Source: a bacterium OL-1 (GTDB taxonomy: Bacteria > Actinomycetota > Coriobacteriia > Coriobacteriales > Atopobiaceae). Taken from it: a DNA stretch of 64,000 bases. Where the stretch lies: NCBI GenBank assembly GCA_000752675.2, contig LM994625.1:529011-593010 (forward strand). Reading direction: 5' to 3'. Shown here piece by piece: positions 1 to 8,161 of the stretch (position 1 is the first letter of the stretch; every line of letters starts with the position of its first letter). The position numbers and the translations under genes were made by a program. A model generated the notes under the pieces. That model did not search any database. It saw nothing but the letters and a program-made list of their open reading frames with translations, and was not told where the DNA came from.

Positions 1-282
1 ACGCTCAATGCGAACAGAGACGCACTCCTCCACACCCAGCGCCCGCGAGAGGAGCTCGATTGCCCGCTGGGTGGCGTTCCCTCGCACAAGACCATCGAAC
101 GAAGGCTCAAAGGCGACGCTGGTCTCGGGTGCAGACTCAATCGTAATGGTGTTGAAGAGACCAACCGGCACCATGACCGAGTCCACGCGGTGATAGCCGC
201 GCGCGTCCTTCTCGGCATAGATGCCCAGGTGAAGGTTAATCTTGCAGGGCGCCTGTACGGTCTGTAGGCGTGAGCGCGGCAT
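1..282 (-). CDS. ispE: 4-diphosphocytidyl-2-C-methyl-D-erythritol kinase, N-terminal part (cut by window edge)
   Basis: This is the N-terminal 94 codons of a GHMP-family kinase that phosphorylates CDP-methylerythritol in the cytoplasmic MEP isoprenoid pathway. The visible start is an ATG at 282 with a GGAG ribosome site a few bases upstream. Residues about 8-20 read QAPCKINLHLGIY, the family's substrate-binding opening, followed by a YHRVDSVMVPVGLF stretch also typical of IspE. The reading frame stays open to base 1, so the rest of the kinase, including the glycine-rich ATP loop, lies outside the window. It starts 16 bases after the veg stop, so the two genes are probably cotranscribed. The only uncertainty is the unseen C-terminus. 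Confidence 0.85.
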   Translation of the reverse strand, partial: MPRSRLQTVQAPCKINLHLGIYAEKDARGYHRVDSVMVPVGLFNTITIESAPETSVAFEPSFDGLVRGNATQRAIELLSRALGVEECVSVRIER

Positions 283-298
283 GCGGTCTCCGGTGGGA

Positions 299-598
299 CT
301 ACTCTTCGGGAAGGTCTGCCGTGTAGTCGAGCAGGCGCTCGCCCGTATTCATGTCGTAAAGCTCGACGGTGCCGGTGAGCACGTCGACGTACTGGTAGGA
401 CTGGCGAGCCTTGCGGCCGCGGCGCTCCTCGACCTCAATCACGAAGAGGGACGGGTGCACGTGAACCAGGGTGCCCGCACGCTCGACAATACGCGAGCGG
501 CCCATATTGGCGCGGACCTTCACACGCTGACCCTCGAGGGCCTTGAGCTCCTCGCGGATCTGGTCAATGCGGTTGACTGGCGGAATGTCGTTCTCCAT
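299..598 (-). CDS. veg: Veg family protein
   Basis: A 99-residue protein matching the Veg family of Gram-positive bacteria. Family knowledge: Veg is a small, highly expressed protein, reported in Bacillus to influence biofilm matrix genes; its biochemical role is unsettled. Visible hallmarks are a short N-terminal helix, the central KVRANMGRSR segment and the FVIEVEERRGRKARQSYQY core. The ATG at 598 is chosen over an in-frame upstream extension because the family begins here and a GGGAG site lies just before it. It precedes ispE with a 16-base gap; the same neighbourhood (veg near ispE) is known in Firmicutes. Confidence 0.85.
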   Translation of the reverse strand: MENDIPPVNRIDQIREELKALEGQRVKVRANMGRSRIVERAGTLVHVHPSLFVIEVEERRGRKARQSYQYVDVLTGTVELYDMNTGERLLDYTADLPEE

Positions 599-794
599 GA
601 GACTCCCAACAGGCCATAGTTGGACCAAGTATCGAATACACAAAAAGTAATGATACCCAGACGTAACGCCGTTCCTGCAGTTAGGGAAGAAAACAGCACG
701 ACAAGACCACGGGCTGGCAGTCATGCGCCCAGCTGCCGCGCCGACGCATGTCCCAGGTGCTACACTTCCGGCGTCAACGACAAAGGAGGACGCA

Positions 795-1871
795 ATGGAC
801 GAGACGAGAAGGGCACGGGTGATCGAGAACCTGCGCGATATGGGACTCACGCAGGCGCTCATTTCTGATCCCATGTCCATCTACTACCTTACGGGGTACT
901 ACACCGAGCCCTACGAGAGGTTCCTTGCGCTCTACCTCAATGCCAACGGCGCGTCGACGCTCTTTGCGAACCGTCTCTTCCCCGACGCCACCACCGCGTG
1001 CAACGACGTGCGGACCTTCGACGACACCGAGGACCCCGTGCCCATGGTCGCCGAGGTCACAGACCACAGCGCACCGCTGGGCGTCGACAAGAAGCTCGCC
1101 GCACGGTGGCTGGTGCCGCTCCAGGAGGCTGGCGCCGCGTCAGAGTTCAAGCTGGGCTCCGCAGCCGTGGACGACGCCCGCTCTGTAAAGTCTCCGGAGG
1201 AGCAGGAGCTCATGTGCACCGCCTCGCGCACCAACGACAAGGCCATGGAGTGGCTCGCCGCCCAGGTCCGCGAGGGCGTAACCGAGCAGGAGATTGCCGG
1301 CGGACTTCTCGACGTCTATCGCTCGCTGGGCGCGCAGGACCACTCCTTTGCGCCCATCGTGAGCTTTGGGGCAAACGTAGCCGACCCGCACCACTCCCCC
1401 GACGGCACCGTCCTTGCCAAGGGCGACGTGGTGCTCTTTGACGTGGGCTGCCGGCAGGACATGTACTGCTCGGACATGACGCGCTCGTTCTTCTACGGCG
1501 AGCCCACCGAGCACCAGCGGGCGGTCTACGAGTGCGTTCTCCACGCAAACGAGGCGGCCGAGGCCATCGTGCGGCCCGGGGTCACGTTTGCCGAGATAGA
1601 CCGGGCCGCACGCAAGGTCATTGAGGATGCGGGCTGGGGACAGTACTTCACGCACCGGCTGGGACATCAGATTGGTCTTGAGGACCACGAGCCGGGCGAC
1701 GTCTCGTCAGCGCACGACGATCCCGTGCGCCCTGGCCAGTGCTTCTCCATCGAGCCGGGCGTCTACCTCCCCGGCGACGTGGGCGTGCGCATCGAGGACC
1801 TGGTCATCGTGACCGAGGACGGCTGCGAGGTGCTCAACTCGTACCCCAAGGGGCTCACGGTGCTCAAGTAG
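795..1871 (+). CDS. M24 family metallopeptidase (Xaa-Pro aminopeptidase/dipeptidase type)
   Basis: A 358-residue cytoplasmic peptidase of the pita-bread fold, expected to remove N-terminal residues before proline or to cleave Xaa-Pro dipeptides. An N-terminal creatinase-like domain covers residues 1-125 and the catalytic domain about 130-358. The five metal ligands are visible: two Asp in VLFDVGCRQDMYCSDMTRSF, His in HRLGHQIGLEDHEPGD, and two Glu in FSIEPGVYLPGDVGVRIEDL. The start at 795 follows a strong AAAGGAGG site with normal spacing; the longer upstream frame lacks one. The gene stands alone between divergent veg and convergent nagB. The sequence does not separate aminopeptidase P from prolidase activity. 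Confidence 0.85.
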   Translation: MDETRRARVIENLRDMGLTQALISDPMSIYYLTGYYTEPYERFLALYLNANGASTLFANRLFPDATTACNDVRTFDDTEDPVPMVAEVTDHSAPLGVDKKLAARWLVPLQEAGAASEFKLGSAAVDDARSVKSPEEQELMCTASRTNDKAMEWLAAQVREGVTEQEIAGGLLDVYRSLGAQDHSFAPIVSFGANVADPHHSPDGTVLAKGDVVLFDVGCRQDMYCSDMTRSFFYGEPTEHQRAVYECVLHANEAAEAIVRPGVTFAEIDRAARKVIEDAGWGQYFTHRLGHQIGLEDHEPGDVSSAHDDPVRPGQCFSIEPGVYLPGDVGVRIEDLVIVTEDGCEVLNSYPKGLTVLK

Positions 1872-1971
1872 GCTGGCCGCAGAGAAGGATTAGCCCCTCC
1901 CGCAAAACCTGTGGGTTAATTGCAGCCCCCATAGAGGGCACAAGCCATTTACCAGTGCTTCTATCAACAAC

Positions 1972-2014
1972 GCCCCTCCCAAAACTGCAACTAAACCGCA
2001 GTTTTGGGAGGGGC
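1972..2014. terminator. Rho-independent terminator between convergent genes
   Basis: A perfect 17-bp stem (1972-1988 with 1998-2014) around a 9-base loop, with ATTTT on the plus-strand side. It lies between the plus-strand peptidase and minus-strand nagB and could serve both. A partial copy of the left arm (GCCCCTCCCGCAAAAC) sits 80 bases upstream near 1892-1907. Confidence 0.8.
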
Positions 2015-2074
2015 CATTTTGCGAGAGGCAACTCCAACCGGTCTTGTCCAAGGACGAGAAGGCCGGGCGCGAGC

Positions 2075-2809
2075 CTAAGCCTCCGGGCAGAGCGCCAGCG
2101 CCTCCTCGTCTGCAATCACGGTGCAGCTGGTGTGAAGCTGCAGGATGGACGCGGGGCGCTGCGGGGTGACGGGTCCAAAGCACATGTCATAGACTGCCTG
2201 GGCCTTCTCCCGGCCAGACGCCAGGATGAGGATGCTGCGCGCGTACATGATGGTCTGCACACCCATGGTGTAGGCCTGGCGCGGTACATCGTCTGCATTG
2301 TCGAAGAGGCGGCTGTTTGCCTGGATGGTGCTCTCGGTGAGGTCAACGCAGTGCGTGCCCTTGGAGAAGTGGTCATCGGGCTCGTTGAAGCCAATGTGAC
2401 CGTTGCGGCCAATGCCGAGGAGCTGCAGGTCAGGATAGCCGGCCTCGCGCACTATGCGATCGTACTCGGAGCATGCCTCGTCCGCGTTGGGGTTGGCGCC
2501 GTCGGGCACGTGCGTGTTGGCCAGGTCGATGTTGATCTTGTCGAAGAAGTTCTGGCGCATGAAGTAGTGGTAGCTCTGCGGGTCCTCGTGCGTAAGACCA
2601 CGGTACTCATCCAGGTTGTAGGTGCTAACCTGCGAGAAGTCGCAGTCGCCCTTGTGGTTCCACTCGGCAAGCTGCTCGTAGGTGCCAATGGGCGTGGTGC
2701 CGGTGGCAAGGCCGAGGACGCTGGTGGGCTTGAGGATTACCTGGGCCGAGATCACATTCGCCGCCTTGCGGCTCATGTCCCGATAGTCCTTGGTACGGAT
2801 GATTCTCAT
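2075..2809 (-). CDS. nagB: Glucosamine-6-phosphate deaminase
   Basis: A 244-residue enzyme converting glucosamine-6-phosphate to fructose-6-phosphate and ammonium, the last step of amino sugar catabolism. Motifs: the phosphate-binding loop LGLATGTTPIGTYEQL near residue 35, the NLDEYRGL active-site segment, and GIGRNGHIGFNEPDD with the catalytic His. Length matches the short Gram-positive NagB proteins (about 240 residues) rather than the longer E. coli form with its allosteric site, so allosteric control by GlcNAc-6-P is not expected (inference). A strong GAAGGAGG site precedes the ATG. No nagA or GlcNAc transporter is next to it; the 244-base leader upstream holds palindromes that may regulate it. 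Confidence 0.93.
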   Translation of the reverse strand: MRIIRTKDYRDMSRKAANVISAQVILKPTSVLGLATGTTPIGTYEQLAEWNHKGDCDFSQVSTYNLDEYRGLTHEDPQSYHYFMRQNFFDKINIDLANTHVPDGANPNADEACSEYDRIVREAGYPDLQLLGIGRNGHIGFNEPDDHFSKGTHCVDLTESTIQANSRLFDNADDVPRQAYTMGVQTIMYARSILILASGREKAQAVYDMCFGPVTPQRPASILQLHTSCTVIADEEALALCPEA

Positions 2810-3053
2810 GGGAGTCCCTCCTTCTGCAAGCGGGTGACCTCCCGTGGCACCCGCCCGTGGCCTTCAAGCCACGCTTGACGTGTGCGGCCACCAGGGCGAG
2901 GTCGCGTTTGTTCTGAGAAGGATTCACCACGTCGAGGCCCCTGCCCGTCCATGGCGACCTGGGGCACGTGCCCCAGACGGCTTCATTCTACCTGCACGGC
3001 ATGTAGCAGGCACTCCAAACCAAAAAGACTCCGCGAACGAGCCACAGCCTGAC
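2810..3053 (-). promoter_or_regulatory. nagB upstream region with palindromes
   Basis: No gene is supported here. The stretch holds a perfect 18-bp palindrome CTGGGGCACGTGCCCCAG (2959-2976), a 7-bp hairpin (2830-2836 with 2848-2854) just upstream of the nagB ribosome site, and a short GTGGC/GCCAC hairpin (2857-2872). The palindrome is a candidate operator; the hairpins may structure the nagB leader. A convincing promoter was not identified. Confidence 0.35.
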
Positions 3054-3677
3054 CTACAACTTGCGCGCGAGGTCCTCGAGGGCGTGGAAGCGATGCGAGA
3101 TGGCGTTCTTCTCGGCAGGAGTGAGCTCCGCCATCGTCTTGCCCGGCGTGTCCGCCGGCAGGAACAGCGGGTCGTAGCCAAAACCGTGGTCACCGCGACG
3201 CTCGTGGCCAATCGCGCCCTCGCAGTCGCCGTCGCCACGCAGGACCTCGTCGCCGCGCACGAGCACCACGGTGGAGTGGAAGCGCGCGCCGCGACGCTCG
3301 TCGGGGACATCGGCCATCAGGCGCTCGAGCTTGTCGTTGTTGGCGTCGTCGTTGCCGTGCTCGCCGGCCCAGCGCGCCGAGAAGACCCCAGGCGCGCCGT
3401 CGAGTGCGTCAACGCAGAGCCCGGAGTCATCGGCGATGGCCATGGGGAGGCCCGTCTCGGCTACTGCCGCCCGCGCCTTGATGAGGGCGTTCTCAAAGAA
3501 ATTGGCACCGTCCTCAACCGGATCAGGATAATCCCCAAGCTCACCCAGGGCAACAAAGCGCACGTCGGGGAGGGACTTCGAGAGAATCGCCTCAATCTCG
3601 GCCACCTTGTGGGGGTTACCCGTAGCCACCACTACGGTTCGCTCTTGATCAAGTGCCTTGATGTCGATTGATGCCAT
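3054..3677 (-). CDS. rdgB: Non-canonical purine NTP pyrophosphatase (RdgB/HAM1)
   Basis: A 207-residue nucleotide-pool cleaning enzyme that hydrolyses dITP, ITP and XTP to monophosphates. Family motifs: VVVATGNPHKVAEIEAIL near residue 15 (substrate loop), AIADDSGLCVDALDGAPG with the metal-binding acidic pair, SARWAGEHG, and GFGYDPLFL with the base-recognition segment toward the C-terminus, then the family's NAISHR motif. About 15 N-terminal residues precede the core. It lies 40 bases after rph on the same strand; rph-rdgB pairing is widespread in bacteria and suggests one transcript. Confidence 0.93.
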   Translation of the reverse strand: MASIDIKALDQERTVVVATGNPHKVAEIEAILSKSLPDVRFVALGELGDYPDPVEDGANFFENALIKARAAVAETGLPMAIADDSGLCVDALDGAPGVFSARWAGEHGNDDANNDKLERLMADVPDERRGARFHSTVVLVRGDEVLRGDGDCEGAIGHERRGDHGFGYDPLFLPADTPGKTMAELTPAEKNAISHRFHALEDLARKL

Positions 3678-3717
3678 GCCGGTGTCCTTTCGTCAAGACA
3701 GGTCCGCTCCTTGGGGC

Positions 3718-4461
3718 CTAGGCGCCAAAGCCCGTGACCTCGCGCTGAATCTGGAGGAGTTGGTCGATGCCCTTCTGGCCAAGGTCGAGCAGACGTCCAA
3801 GCTGCTCGCGGTCGAAGGTCGCGCGCTCGCCGGTACCTTGGGCCTCAACAATACGGCCGTCCGATGAGCCCACCAGGTTCATGTCTACGTCCGCATGCGA
3901 GTCCTCCGGGTAGTCGAGGTCGAGAAGCTCGACTCCGTGCACGACTCCCATCGAGATGGCGGCAACCTGTCCCGTAAGGGGAACGCGCTTGATGCGCCCC
4001 TTGGAACACGCGGCGGAAAGCGCCTCGTAGAGCGCTACCCAAGCGCCGGTGATGGAAGCCGTGCGGGTGCCGCCATCAGCCTGGATAACGTCACAGTCAA
4101 CGGTCACCGTGAACTCGCCCAGGTGACGGAGGTCGCAGACGGCGCGCAGCGAGCGGCCCACCAGGCGCTCGATCTCCATCGAGCGACCCTTGCGGCCCTT
4201 GTACTCGCGGGGCGTGCGACGGTTGGTGGCAGCCGGGAGCATGGCGTACTCTGCGGTGACCCAGCCATCCCTGCTCGCACCGCGCCACTTGGGCAGGCCC
4301 TCCGCGATGGTTGCCGCGCACAGCACGCGCGTGTCGCCAAACTCCGCCAGACACGAGCCGTCGGCGTTCTTCATAACGTTGGGGGTCAGCGTGACGGGGC
4401 GCATCTCGGCAACGGACCTGCCAAAGCTGCGCTCGGGCTGTACGTCGCTCTCCTGGGGCAT
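3718..4461 (-). CDS. rph: Ribonuclease PH
   Basis: A 247-residue phosphorolytic 3'-5' exoribonuclease that trims tRNA 3' ends. The family opening appears as FGRSVAEMRPVTLTPN, followed by GDTRVLCAATI and the VTAEYAMLPAATNRRTPRE block with the conserved Arg residues, the EIERLVGRSLRAV segment and QADGGTRTASITGAW (phosphate and metal site). I place the start at 4461 (MPQESDV) because a GGGAGG site lies just upstream; the longer frame to 4521 adds 20 residues with no family counterpart. It precedes rdgB and follows tRNA-Val on the same strand. Confidence 0.93.
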   Translation of the reverse strand: MPQESDVQPERSFGRSVAEMRPVTLTPNVMKNADGSCLAEFGDTRVLCAATIAEGLPKWRGASRDGWVTAEYAMLPAATNRRTPREYKGRKGRSMEIERLVGRSLRAVCDLRHLGEFTVTVDCDVIQADGGTRTASITGAWVALYEALSAACSKGRIKRVPLTGQVAAISMGVVHGVELLDLDYPEDSHADVDMNLVGSSDGRIVEAQGTGERATFDREQLGRLLDLGQKGIDQLLQIQREVTGFGA

Positions 4462-4545
4462 GGGGCCTCCCGTCTGCCGGCGCATGTGCCAGCGCTCATG
4501 CAACAGGGCCAGCCGGCTCACGCCGACCGGCCCCGACTCTTCTCA

Positions 4546-4621
4546 TGGTGGGCGATGACGGATTCGAACCGCCGACCTTGTGCGTGTAAGGCACCTGCGC
4601 TAGCCGCTGCGCCAATCGCCC
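4546..4621 (-). tRNA. tRNA-Val (anticodon TAC)
   Basis: The reverse strand folds as a full cloverleaf with encoded CCA. The 7-bp acceptor stem is GGCGAT-type (GGGCGAT/ATCGCCC), and the T loop reads TTCGAAT. The anticodon loop CTTACAC gives anticodon TAC. The outermost anticodon-stem pair appears to be a G-A mismatch. 76 nt including CCA. Confidence 0.93.
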
Positions 4622-4715
4622 GTGCTTAGCGAGTGTACCACGGAACCCGGAAGCGGCACACGCATCGCCCGCACCCGGCGCAGCCCGCGCCCATCTCGCC
4701 TGCTATACTTGATGC

Positions 4716-6254
4716 ATGAATACTACACTCACATCTCTTGCCCAGCTTCTCGACAATGAGGGGCTGCTGGCCACCACAGCAAACATCACCGCCGAAAAGG
4801 GCGCCACGCCCATCACCGGGGTCGACTGCGACTCGCGCGTCGTTGTCCCAGCGCATGTCTTTGTGTGCAAGGGCGCCGCCTTCAAGCCAGCCTATCTCAC
4901 CTCCGCGCTCGAAAAGGGCGCCGTGGCCTACCTTTGCGACAGGGACCGCGCAGCCGAGCTGGCAGACGTTGCCCCCGGAACGCCCGCACTCATCACCACG
5001 GACCTGCGCCGCGCCATGGCGTTCTCCTCGGCCGAGGCCTTTGGCCACCCCGACCACGACCTCGCCGTCATTGGCATCACCGGCACCAAGGGCAAGTCGA
5101 CGGTGTCCTACATGCTCCGCGCCGTGCTTGACGGCAACGAGACGCACGCACGTACCGGCGTCATGGGCTCCATCGAGACCTTTGACGGCATCGAGCGCGA
5201 GGAGAGCCACAACACCACGCCGGAGTCCCCGGACCTCTGGCGTCACCTCGCCAACGCCCGCAAGGCAGGCCTTGCCTACATGGATATGGAGGTCTCGAGC
5301 CAGGCCCTCAAGTACGACCGCGTCTTGGGCCTTGACCTTTCCATTGCCTGCTTCCTGAACATTGGGCGTGACCACATCTCGCCCGTTGAGCACCCCAACT
5401 TTGAGGACTACTTCCAGAGCAAACTCCGCATCTTCGACCAGGCACGCGTTGCCGTGGTGAACCTCGACTCCAACGAGATCCAGACCATCCTCGAACGCGC
5501 CCGGCGCTGCGAGCGCGTGGTGACCTTCTCTGCCAAGGACCGCTCGGCAGACGTCTGGGCCTCGGACATCCAGAGCGCCTATGGCATGGTCTCGTTCACT
5601 GCACACACGCCAAGCTGGGAAGGGCCCATCTGCCTGGGCATGCCCGGCCTCTTCAACGTGGACAACGCACTTGCGACCATCGCCATCTGCGAGGTCCTGG
5701 GCATTGGTCGCGAGAAGATTGCCGAGCCGCTCTCGCACGCGCGCGTCCCCGGCCGCATGGAGCTTCTCCCCAGCCCCGACCCCAAGGTTGTGGCGCTTGT
5801 CGACTATGCCCACAACAAGCTCTCCTACCAGCGGTTCTTCCCTTCGGTCAAGGAGGAGTTCCCGGGGTATCGCATCATTGCCGTCTTTGGCGCCCCCGGT
5901 GGCAAGGCGTACGAGCGTAGACACGAGCTTCCCCAGGAAGCCGCCAAGTACGCCGACTACCTCATCTACACCGAGGAAGACCCGGCGAACGACCCCGTGG
6001 AGGAAATCTGCCAGCAGATGGCGGACGCCACGCCGGAGGGCACAGCATACGAGGTCATTCTCAACCGCGAAGAGGCCATTCGCCGCGCCGTCCAGCTGGG
6101 TTACGAGGGCGAGGGCCCGGCGATTCTCTGCCTGCTGGCCAAGGGTGACGAGACGCGCCAGCACGAGGGCAACGAGTTTGTCCCCTGCCGCACAGATGGC
6201 GACATCTACGAAGAGGCCGTTCGCAACTGGCACGCCGCGCATCCCGAGGCCTAG
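4716..6254 (+). CDS. murE: UDP-N-acetylmuramoyl-tripeptide synthetase, MurE type (probably not mDAP-adding)
   Basis: A 512-residue Mur ligase adding the third residue to UDP-MurNAc-dipeptide in the cytoplasmic stage of peptidoglycan synthesis. Domain 1 (about 1-115) has the GVDCDSR segment. The ATP-binding central domain has GITGTKGKSTVSY near 125 and HNTTPESPDLW; the C-terminal domain has VDYAHNKLSYQRFF and TEEDPANDPVEE. In meso-diaminopimelate ligases the last motif reads DNPR; here Ala replaces the Arg that binds the mDAP carboxylate, resembling lysine-adding MurE enzymes. L-Lys or L-Orn is therefore the likely substrate (inference). The gene stands alone with its own terminator. It could be a MurE paralogue rather than the only MurE. 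Confidence 0.85.
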   Translation: MNTTLTSLAQLLDNEGLLATTANITAEKGATPITGVDCDSRVVVPAHVFVCKGAAFKPAYLTSALEKGAVAYLCDRDRAAELADVAPGTPALITTDLRRAMAFSSAEAFGHPDHDLAVIGITGTKGKSTVSYMLRAVLDGNETHARTGVMGSIETFDGIEREESHNTTPESPDLWRHLANARKAGLAYMDMEVSSQALKYDRVLGLDLSIACFLNIGRDHISPVEHPNFEDYFQSKLRIFDQARVAVVNLDSNEIQTILERARRCERVVTFSAKDRSADVWASDIQSAYGMVSFTAHTPSWEGPICLGMPGLFNVDNALATIAICEVLGIGREKIAEPLSHARVPGRMELLPSPDPKVVALVDYAHNKLSYQRFFPSVKEEFPGYRIIAVFGAPGGKAYERRHELPQEAAKYADYLIYTEEDPANDPVEEICQQMADATPEGTAYEVILNREEAIRRAVQLGYEGEGPAILCLLAKGDETRQHEGNEFVPCRTDGDIYEEAVRNWHAAHPEA

Positions 6255-6286
6255 CCCGCACGAAGCAATTTTCAGCCGTCTATGAG

Positions 6287-6328
6287 CGTGCCCCGCAGCC
6301 GCGGCAAAAAGCCGGACTGCGGGGCACG
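6287..6328. terminator. Terminator between convergent murE and deoA
   Basis: A 12-bp perfect stem CGTGCCCCGCAG / CTGCGGGGCACG (6287-6298 with 6317-6328) with an inner CGGC/GCCG stem and an AAAAA loop, followed by TTTG. It separates murE from the end of the nucleoside operon. Confidence 0.8.
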
Positions 6329-6354
6329 TTTGTACGGGAACTCTTAGCCCTCGC

Positions 6355-7680
6355 CTAGGCGAGCCGCTCCACGCCGTTGCGAGTTACGCGCGCGTAGACG
6401 AGAGGCTCGGGCTCGGGCTGCTCGTCGCTAATCTCGTAGGAGTCGCGGAGGATCTGCTCTCCTTCATCGAGCTGGGCCTCGCTCGAGGCGTAAAGCGTTG
6501 CGAGAACGTCGCCCTTTGCCACCTTGTCGCCCGCCTTCTTCTGGAGAACAATACCGGCAAGCGGGTCGATGGAGTCTTCCTTGCGCGCTCGCCCGGCACC
6601 AAGCGACACGGAGGCAATGCCAACGCGCTCGGTGTTCATATGGCGCACCCAACCGTCGCAGTTGGAGTACACGTCACGCACGCAGGCATCGGAGCCAAAG
6701 CGGCTGGGATCGCGCACGTAGGACGCGTCCCCGCCTTGGGCGGCAACCATTTGGGCAAGCTTCTCCATGCCCTCGCCGTTCTCTATCTGCCCGCGGGCCA
6801 TCGAGCGGCAGGCAGCGATGTCACCCTTGTCCGCAAGCTCCAGCATGTTTGCTGCAAGCTCCACGCAGATGTCCGTAAGGTCCTGAGGTCCTTTGCCCAT
6901 AAGGGTTCGCGCGGCCTCCTCCACCTCAAGGGCATTGCCCACGCAGCAGCCAAGCGGGCGGTCCATGTTTGTGATGAGCGCGGCCGTCGTGCGGCCAACG
7001 CCCTCGCCAATGCGGACCATCTCTTGGGCAAGCGCAATGGCATCGTCAACGGTCTTCATAAACGCGCCGCTGCCGCACTTCACGTCGAGAAGAATCTTGT
7101 CGGAACCAGCGGCAATCTTCTTGCTCATGACGCTGGAGGCGATGAGCGGCAGCGAGTCAACCGTAGCCGTCACATCTCGCAGCGCATAGAGCTTCTTGTC
7201 TGCGGGCACCAGGTTTCCGGTCTGGCCGGCAACGGCGCACCCAACCTCACTCACAATGGAGAAGAAGCGCTGCTCGTCAATGGAGGTGGTAAGGCCAGGA
7301 ATGGACTCGAGCTTGTCGAGCGTACCGCCAGTGTGCCCAAGGCCACGCCCGCTCATCTTGGCAACGCGCACGCCAAGCGACGCCACGATAGGCGCCACCA
7401 CCAGGGTGGTCTTGTCTCCCACGCCGCCGGTAGAGTGCTTGTCCACCTTGATGCCGGGAATGGGCGAGAGGTCCACCATGTCACCAGAGTGCGCCATGTC
7501 CAGGGTGAGTCGCACGATCTCGCGGTCGGTCATGCCCTTGTAGAAGATGGCCATGCAGAGTGCGGAGGCCTGGTAATCCGGAATGTCACCCGCCACGTAG
7601 CCGTTGACGAAGAAGTCAATCTGCTCGTCGGTAAGCTCGTGGCCGTCTCGCTTGCTCTCGATGATGTCGTACATTCTCAT
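6355..7680 (-). CDS. deoA: Pyrimidine-nucleoside/thymidine phosphorylase
   Basis: A 441-residue enzyme splitting thymidine, deoxyuridine or uridine with phosphate into base and (deoxy)ribose-1-phosphate. The family signature MSGRGLGHTGGTLDKLESI is present near residue 115, preceded by KVDKHSTGGVGDKTTL (phosphate site). An N-terminal all-helical domain, central alpha/beta domain and C-terminal PYNP domain are all full length. The start ATG at 7680 overlaps the cdd stop as ATGA, implying translational coupling. It is the last gene of the operon. Whether it prefers thymidine alone (DeoA) or both pyrimidine nucleosides (Pdp) cannot be read from the sequence; Gram-positive homologues are often dual. 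Confidence 0.92.
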   Translation of the reverse strand: MRMYDIIESKRDGHELTDEQIDFFVNGYVAGDIPDYQASALCMAIFYKGMTDREIVRLTLDMAHSGDMVDLSPIPGIKVDKHSTGGVGDKTTLVVAPIVASLGVRVAKMSGRGLGHTGGTLDKLESIPGLTTSIDEQRFFSIVSEVGCAVAGQTGNLVPADKKLYALRDVTATVDSLPLIASSVMSKKIAAGSDKILLDVKCGSGAFMKTVDDAIALAQEMVRIGEGVGRTTAALITNMDRPLGCCVGNALEVEEAARTLMGKGPQDLTDICVELAANMLELADKGDIAACRSMARGQIENGEGMEKLAQMVAAQGGDASYVRDPSRFGSDACVRDVYSNCDGWVRHMNTERVGIASVSLGAGRARKEDSIDPLAGIVLQKKAGDKVAKGDVLATLYASSEAQLDEGEQILRDSYEISDEQPEPEPLVYARVTRNGVERLA

Positions 7681-8132
7681 GCGGCGTCACCTCCCGTTTC
7701 ATCCGCCCGATGGTGCCCCAAGTCCTCCGGCCCAAATCCCTCAGGGAGAAGGTCTCGCAGCAAAAGCGAGCGACGCTCCTCTGGCGAGCGGGCAACGATG
7801 ATCCTAAATGAGTCCGGGTCGCAGAACTCGCGCATCACCTGGCGGCATACGCCGCATGGCGTGCACCAGTCCGAGATGGGCTGTCCCTCCGGGCCTCCCA
7901 CAACGGCAATTGCCGAGAAGTGCCGCTGCCCCTCGTAGACCGCCTTGAAGAATGCCGTGCGCTCGGCGCAGTTGCAGGGCGTGTACGCTGCGTTTTCGAT
8001 ATTGCATCCCTGGTAGACAGTGCCGTCATCAGCTAGAAGCGCCGCTCCAACGGCAAAGTGAGAGTAGGGTACATAGGCATGCTCGCGGGCTTCGAGTGCC
8101 CTTCCCACGAGCTGCTCGTCGGTTAGTTCCAT
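7677..8132 (-). CDS. cdd: Cytidine deaminase
   Basis: A 151-residue zinc hydrolase that turns cytidine and deoxycytidine into uridine and deoxyuridine, feeding the phosphorylase encoded next. The zinc and catalytic motifs are CNCAERTAFFKA (Cys ligand and proton-shuttle Glu) and CTPCGVCRQVMREF (two Cys ligands), matching the small tetrameric class with three Cys ligands. The last 20 or so residues are a polar tail beyond the usual 130-residue core. It overlaps deoA by four bases and lies 29 bases after the second permease gene. Confidence 0.94.
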   Translation of the reverse strand: MELTDEQLVGRALEAREHAYVPYSHFAVGAALLADDGTVYQGCNIENAAYTPCNCAERTAFFKAVYEGQRHFSAIAVVGGPEGQPISDWCTPCGVCRQVMREFCDPDSFRIIVARSPEERRSLLLRDLLPEGFGPEDLGHHRADETGGDAA

Positions 8133-8161
8133 GTCTTTTCAGAGGCTCCTTAAGCCGCTTG

